Shown here piece after piece: positions 43,536 to 47,535 of a stretch of 47,535 nucleotides of DNA. Each line of letters opens with the position of its first letter. The first letter of the stretch is position 1. The notes below the pieces were generated by a model. That model saw only the letters and a list, made by a program, of their open reading frames with translations, did not search any database and was not told where the DNA came from. Position numbers and translations under genes: made by a program. The stretch spans positions 536,011-583,545 of the forward strand of contig NZ_JACHEE010000002.1 in assembly GCF_014207375.1 (NCBI RefSeq), in the 5' to 3' direction. The stretch is from Arthrobacter sp. AZCC_0090 (lineage in GTDB: Bacteria > Actinomycetota > Actinomycetes > Actinomycetales > Micrococcaceae).

Positions 43536-46160
43536 CTAGCGGAAGGGAGACGAATCCCGGACAAGGTCAAAGAGGGCAGCGCGGGTCGGGCTTCCGGTCT
43601 TTCGGAGCGCGTTGGAAATGTGATTTTCCACAGTCCTGATGCTGATTCCCAGATGCTCGGCGATCTCAGGGTTGGAACGATGACCGGCCAGGGCTGCTAT
43701 CTCAATTTCCCGGACGGTCAGTGGCGAGTAGCTTCCGGAATTGAATGCCATGGGCTCATCTACCGACGGGAATCGAGTCGCGAAAATGGAGTACGCCCGG
43801 TCCATCTCGGCGGCTCCCACGGTGTCGTCCACAAAGGCATACCGCTTGAACGCACCTCGGAGCAGCATCCGTACCTGGTAAAGATCAGAGTCTGGCTCGT
43901 AATGCTTGAGGAGCACCTCAAGCAATTGGTGGTCTTCCTCCACCACCGCAGCTGCAATTGCTACAAGCTGATCGTGTGCGGTGAAGGCACGTTCCTTCAA
44001 GGTATGCCGGAGGATTTCGAGGACCTTGCGACCAGGGAGAAGGCAGGTGAAGAAGAGTGCGGAGTACGTGGCTTCCAGAACATAGCCGCGTTCCAACTGC
44101 CGCCGAATGAGGCGGGCGGCTTTCCTGTCGAATACAGCGGGGATGAGTGGGCGCCCGGCGACGAGTTCGTAGACTCCCTTTGCGGTTCCCGGGAGTGGGC
44201 CGATGTCTTCAGCCTCGCGCCGCGCCTGTGTTGCAAGCGTCGCGGTGGGCAAGATCGCCGACGTCGCTGCCCTCAGTCCGGCGAGCCGCAACATGGCGTC
44301 GTGGAGGGAATCCACCAGGAAACCCGGCCGCCCCATGGCAAAGGCGCTGCCCATCAGGTATTCGGCCTCGTCGAAATGGCCGCTGTAGACGAGTGCCTGG
44401 GCAGCGACGTAGGTGTTTGACACCATCCCGAATTGATCCAGGTTGCGGCGGGCTTCTGCGCGTTGGTCGAGTGCAAAGACAATTGCCTCCTCGATCCTTC
44501 CGGAGCTGAACAATGCCAGTCCCCGGATGAACGGTTCGATGCGTGGAAAGCCCCTGAATCCGCCTGAGGAGTCGATGGCGTTGAGCGCCGCGGAAGGGTT
44601 GAGGCGGTAGAGTTCCAGCATCCCCCGGACGCAGGCTACGACACCGCTCCCGGGATGGCGATCGTGTAGATGTGCCAAGGTGTCGTCGAGATTGTGCGGC
44701 ATTCGGTCGTATGACGCCACAAGGAAGACTTCTACGGCTTCAGCCTCGGCCGACCATTCGGGGCGTTCCTTCCGAAAGCTGCTGAGGGTGTGCGCCGCAT
44801 AATCCAGTCCCTTGCCTGAGTGGATCGCCCAAAGCGCTTTGGTAACTGCCAAGAAGAGGAGGTCGCACGTGTCTCCTTCCGAGCTCAAAGTCTGGGAAAG
44901 CACACGCTCAATTCTCGATGCGTCAATCGGCGAACCCCAGTAAACGCTTAGCAGTGCCACGGCGTTCGATACCGATTTTTCGTCATCCCACAAGTCATAG
45001 CGGTGGCGTTCGAGAACCGAGACTTGCTCATGAAAATGGCGTGCCGCGGCCGCGTCGTCTGTACTCCGTTCAAGGCCCAACGCGGTCAGCACCCTCATCA
45101 GGGAATCGGCTGGCGTGACGTCCACATGGGGTTCCTGTGGCAAGGCGCTCAAGGTCCGGGTGATTCGATTCTTCAGGACCCGTCGGCTCGTCAGCACTCT
45201 TTGAGCACGGAAATAGTCGGCTAGCACCGGTGGGGTGATCGCAGCGCTGATGTTGGTGTCGGGATCATCCATGACCGAGATCAAACCGTGCTGTTCGAGC
45301 CTGTCCAAAACGTCAGCGGGGACTACCTGTTGCAGCACATCGATGGGCGCCGTGCCTGCGATGGCCATGGTCTGAAGGCCCGTGAGCTCGTCGGACTCGA
45401 GTCCTTCAAGGAGGGACTCCACGGTGCCGTGGAGGTGCTCATTCCACAGGGTGTCGCCTGTCATGTGCCATTGACCATCGCTCAGGGCAAGCAGATTACT
45501 GAGCGAGGCTGTTTCCGCGATCCTGGCCACGAGCCTGGGGTTCCCCGCCGATTTCGTGAGGATGCGGGCAGTAGTGTCAGCGTCCGCGGGTGCCCCCAAA
45601 ACGTCGGTGATGAGCTCGCTCACGTGCTCATAGCGAAGCGGATTCAAGTGGACCCTGGCTTCAGGGCCAGGACTGAGAACGGCCGGGCGCCCCTTTGCGT
45701 AAAGGGAAGAGTCAGTCATTGTCACGATAATGGGTCGCTTCGTCCTGCGCCGGACGGCATCCAGGACCGCCAAGGTCTCGGTGTCGACGAATTCGAGGTC
45801 ATCGACTACAAGCACACGCTCCCCCGGCCTGGCGAGTCGTCCTGCCAGTGTGTCAACCACACCCAACACGCCCAATTGACCTATTCGAATATCAAGTCCC
45901 AGACCGTATATTCCACCAAACGGTATTTCGCGATGTGAGCGAAGGGCCGAAATAGAGTAAACCGTAGCCCCGGTTTTCTCGAGATCGGCTATAGCCTTTT
46001 GCACGACGCTCGTACGGCCGCTTCCAGGCGCACCGACAATTCGAACCATCATGCCGCGAGCAACATAGTCCAGCGTTCGCCGAACTTCCTGTTCGAACAC
46101 TCGCGATCCAACTTTCTCTGATGCGCTAATCCAGCACTCTCCGGCCCCTAGGAGGTGCAT
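43536..46160 (-). CDS. Large ATPase LuxR-family regulator (LAL type)
   Basis: About 874 residues. The N-terminal AAA/STAND ATPase has Walker A GAPGSGRTS at 43-51, Walker B RVLVVDD near 115 and an IIVTMTD sensor-like strand. A long alpha-helical repeat region follows (TPR-like, about 350-780), and the C-terminal LuxR HTH reads LTVREIEIAALAGHRSNPEIAEHLGISIRTVENHISNALRKTG. Such LAL/MalT-like proteins are ATP-dependent activators responding to a ligand bound by the helical region. The stop lies about 70 bp upstream of the paired direct repeats of the fibre operon, on the same strand, so it is the natural activator. The N-terminus is uncertain: the frame continues to 46328 and no start has a good ribosome-binding site. 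Confidence 0.88.
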   Translation of the reverse strand: MHLLGAGECWISASEKVGSRVFEQEVRRTLDYVARGMMVRIVGAPGSGRTSVVQKAIADLEKTGATVYSISALRSHREIPFGGIYGLGLDIRIGQLGVLGVVDTLAGRLARPGERVLVVDDLEFVDTETLAVLDAVRRRTKRPIIVTMTDSSLYAKGRPAVLSPGPEARVHLNPLRYEHVSELITDVLGAPADADTTARILTKSAGNPRLVARIAETASLSNLLALSDGQWHMTGDTLWNEHLHGTVESLLEGLESDELTGLQTMAIAGTAPIDVLQQVVPADVLDRLEQHGLISVMDDPDTNISAAITPPVLADYFRAQRVLTSRRVLKNRITRTLSALPQEPHVDVTPADSLMRVLTALGLERSTDDAAAARHFHEQVSVLERHRYDLWDDEKSVSNAVALLSVYWGSPIDASRIERVLSQTLSSEGDTCDLLFLAVTKALWAIHSGKGLDYAAHTLSSFRKERPEWSAEAEAVEVFLVASYDRMPHNLDDTLAHLHDRHPGSGVVACVRGMLELYRLNPSAALNAIDSSGGFRGFPRIEPFIRGLALFSSGRIEEAIVFALDQRAEARRNLDQFGMVSNTYVAAQALVYSGHFDEAEYLMGSAFAMGRPGFLVDSLHDAMLRLAGLRAATSAILPTATLATQARREAEDIGPLPGTAKGVYELVAGRPLIPAVFDRKAARLIRRQLERGYVLEATYSALFFTCLLPGRKVLEILRHTLKERAFTAHDQLVAIAAAVVEEDHQLLEVLLKHYEPDSDLYQVRMLLRGAFKRYAFVDDTVGAAEMDRAYSIFATRFPSVDEPMAFNSGSYSPLTVREIEIAALAGHRSNPEIAEHLGISIRTVENHISNALRKTGSPTRAALFDLVRDSSPFR

Positions 46161-46293
46161 ATCCAGGTCATCCGACGGCTTCCCGCCCAAGGATGGCCGT
46201 TCTGCCGGGTGGATTCCCCTGCAAGCCGCGGAACCCCCGAGGCTCTTCCACGAGCGTCTTTCCCATGGGAACCATAGATTCAGAAACAGGCGT

Positions 46294-46446
46294 CTAGGTG
46301 GTCTGATGGCGAATCTCCGTGTGCCCAAGCAAGCGTCTAGGTACAGCGACCTGCGGTTTTGTTAGGCATCTGAGTGTGCTCCCGCGAAAACTAGGTGGTC
46401 CCCTGACTACTACGGAGACGGGGTTCGGCGATATCAGGTTCTTCAT
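46294..46446 (-). CDS. Possible 50-residue leader ORF before the LuxR gene
   Basis: ATG 46446 has CAGGAG 5 nt ahead, better than any candidate start of the regulator. The peptide MKNLISPNPVSVVVRGPPSF... is basic, with no recognised domain. It ends at TAG 46294, 134 bp before the regulator ATG. A leader peptide or a chance ORF are both possible. Confidence 0.3.
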   Translation of the reverse strand: MKNLISPNPVSVVVRGPPSFRGSTLRCLTKPQVAVPRRLLGHTEIRHQTT

Positions 46447-46495
46447 GGTTCTCCTGGTGGTGGTCTCTTGCTTGAACGCTACGGAGACTTCGTGA

Positions 46496-46509
46496 CCACC
46501 TCTAGGTGG
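46496..46509. promoter_or_regulatory. CCACCT-CT-AGGTGG palindrome
   Basis: Perfect 6-bp arms with a 2-bp spacer in the divergent region between the LuxR-type regulator and the Excalibur gene. Further CTAGGT copies lie at 46294, 46337 and 46391. It may be an operator. Confidence 0.4.
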
Positions 46510-46554
46510 AATCTCGCGCATGTGGATATTTGTTCGCATCAAGATTTCTTCGAT

Positions 46555-46568
46555 CGAATATATATTCG
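46555..46568. promoter_or_regulatory. CGAATATATATTCG palindrome
   Basis: Perfect 14-bp AT-rich palindrome in a GC-rich genome, about 140 bp before the Excalibur-gene ATG. TAGAAT at 46660-46665 could be that gene's -10. Apart from these motifs, the divergent gap 46447-46706 shows no gene. Confidence 0.4.
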
Positions 46569-46706
46569 GTAATCAAACACACCCCCGCCTCGCCCAGGCC
46601 AAGTCAAGGGGCTTCTTCACTCATGTGGACAACTTCTTCTTTTCTCGCATTTCGGATGCTAGAATCTGCTGATATTTGCATCAAAACAATTTCATGGGGG
46701 CAATAA

Positions 46707-47438
46707 ATGAATACTCGCGCGCCGAAAAATAACGAGACAGCAAATCACGCGCCGCATGACTTCTTGAAATCTCGGAAGGCAACCATTCGGCTCTTCGCAA
46801 TCGTCGCGTCAGCGGCCGCAGCACTCTCGCTCACTGCATGCGGCGGAGCCGGCTCCACAATCTCGCACGCGGGCGCCACCCAGTCGGCTTCATCTTCAGC
46901 TTCAGCTTCGCCAACTCCCACTGCGACTCCTACCGCGCCGAAATCCGCGTCCTGCGTGACGGAGAACGCCACCGAGAGCTACCCACCTAAGGAATTCATT
47001 TGCACGAAGTCCGACGCGGGAGTCCTGCTCTGGATGGAACGATCAGAGTCCAATAAAGTAAGGGACGCGCGTGCCGCAGCGGCAGCAGCGGCGAAGGCTG
47101 CGGCAGAAAAAGCGGCGGCAGACAAGGCGGCGACAGGCAAAGCGGCCGCAGACCAAGCAGCAGCAGACAAGGCTGCAGCCGACGCCGCCGCACAGGCAGC
47201 TGCCGCAAGGGCAGCTCAAGAAGCCGCAGCACAGGCGGCCGCCAAGCAAGCGGCTCCCGCAGCGCCGTCGGGCTGCGACCCCAACTATGCATGGGCGTGC
47301 GTTCCCATTGCTTCAGACGTCGACTGCGCGGGCGGGAAAGGCAACGGGCCCGCGTATGTGCGTGGGCCCGTCAAAGTTATCGGAACTGACATCTACGGTC
47401 TCGACAGCGACGGCGATGGTATCGGCTGCGAGAAATAG
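46707..47438 (+). CDS. Excalibur-domain lipoprotein with Ala-rich coiled region
   Basis: 243 residues. Signal peptide with lipobox LTAC (Cys45), so probably lipid-anchored outside the membrane. A Ser/Thr/Pro linker (50-78) and a short segment with two Cys (SASCVTEN...EFICTKSD) follow. Residues 115-185 are an Ala/Lys/Asp/Gln stretch of AAADKAA-type repeats, probably helical. The C-terminal Excalibur calcium-binding domain has CDPNYAWACVPIASDVDCAGGKGNGP and DIYGLDSDGDGIGCE (DxDxDGxxC loop). The ATG follows GGGGG 10 nt upstream. It is divergent from the regulator. Function unknown; such domains bind calcium at the cell surface. Confidence 0.85.
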   Translation: MNTRAPKNNETANHAPHDFLKSRKATIRLFAIVASAAAALSLTACGGAGSTISHAGATQSASSSASASPTPTATPTAPKSASCVTENATESYPPKEFICTKSDAGVLLWMERSESNKVRDARAAAAAAAKAAAEKAAADKAATGKAAADQAAADKAAADAAAQAAAARAAQEAAAQAAAKQAAPAAPSGCDPNYAWACVPIASDVDCAGGKGNGPAYVRGPVKVIGTDIYGLDSDGDGIGCEK

Positions 47439-47440
47439 GC

Positions 47441-47535
47441 AATCGAGTAGGAGGGCCGGGTTTCCCGGCCCTCCTCTCACACCACCGTACGTGCGGGCCT
47501 CGCATACGGCGGTTCGCTAGGTCGTTTGAAAGCGA
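47441..47535 (-). mobile_element. Group II intron, 3' end (domains V and VI); body beyond window
   Basis: On the minus strand GAACCGCCGTATGCG - AGGC - CCGCACGTACGGTGGT (47515 to 47481) folds as the conserved 34-35-nt domain V, with the CGTATGCG...CGCACGTACG core and a 2-nt bulge. GTGTGAGAGGAGGGCCGGG-TTT/AAA-CCCGGCCCTCC follows as the domain VI stem (47474-47450), then the CTACTCGAT end near 47442. The 3' splice site lies 3-4 bp from the stop of the Excalibur gene. The domain VI stem doubles as a hairpin after that gene. The reverse transcriptase and 5' domains must lie to the right of the window. Confidence 0.75.

Noticed and set aside
46996..47292. Leu/Arg-rich minus-strand ORFs opposite the Ala repeats of the Excalibur gene
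   Set aside because: Composition is a direct consequence of the GCN-rich repeat on the other strand.

Overview
The window is high-GC actinobacterial DNA that looks like Arthrobacter/Paenarthrobacter (Micrococcaceae). The basis is codon use, frequent GTG starts, a monomeric NADP isocitrate dehydrogenase, a mycothiol-type maleylpyruvate isomerase, DUF6350 beside purN, and cell-wall proteins with LAxTG (class E sortase) sorting signals. It reads as one chromosome segment with a housekeeping left and centre and an accessory right end. No rRNA, tRNA or CRISPR array was seen.

Layout. 1-5.3 kb: the end of an LAxTG surface protein with 84-bp tandem repeats; a divergent amidohydrolase / DUF3100 transporter pair around a perfect GGTATACC-centred palindrome; a uracil-DNA-glycosylase-like protein with a long acidic/Ala-Pro N-terminus. 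5.3-9.3 kb: DoxX, the debris of a phosphonate locus (half a HAD hydrolase and the tail of a PhnE permease), an MBL-fold hydrolase, a GlxA-type regulator and a sarcosine-oxidase-like flavoenzyme. 9.3-14 kb: icd and two tandem secreted trypsin-like proteases. 14-21.7 kb: purH and purN, which normally adjoin, are separated by an opposite-strand operon of a sugar kinase, murQ and an MFS transporter. This looks like a PTS-independent N-acetylmuramic acid salvage module, and related GGACATGTCC-rich repeats lie near both ends of it. 22.7-29 kb: a complete 3-hydroxybenzoate/gentisate pathway (importer, 6-hydroxylase, gentisate dioxygenase, maleylpyruvate isomerase, fumarylpyruvate hydrolase) with an IclR regulator. 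The same ATTCTG-N5-CAGAAT palindrome precedes both divergent arms. 29-35.7 kb: a flotillin/NfeD-like pair, a secreted polysaccharide deacetylase with two carbohydrate-binding repeats, and a glycosyltransferase/UDP-glucose dehydrogenase pair.

35.7-47.5 kb is the accessory end: small genes (a circular-bacteriocin-like peptide, a Cys/His-rich mini-protein, an orphan NTF2-fold immunity protein), then the most distinctive system. On the minus strand an AAA-type LuxR regulator is followed by a mostly translationally coupled operon. It encodes four TasA/camelysin-like exported proteins with the atypical signal peptides recognised by SipW, an LAxTG-anchored protein, a Tat-exported RCC1-type beta-propeller, the SipW-type signal peptidase and a small DUF11-like protein. 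It looks like a surface fibre or matrix assembly locus. Two 13-bp direct repeats spaced exactly 21 bp lie upstream, and a strong hairpin separates the first subunit gene from the rest. The window closes with an Excalibur lipoprotein and the 3' end (domains V and VI) of a group II intron lying against that gene's stop codon.

Four families of intergenic palindromic repeats act as spacers or terminators. Functions are read from recognisable motifs without any database search. Family calls are firm for the enzymes and provisional where stated.
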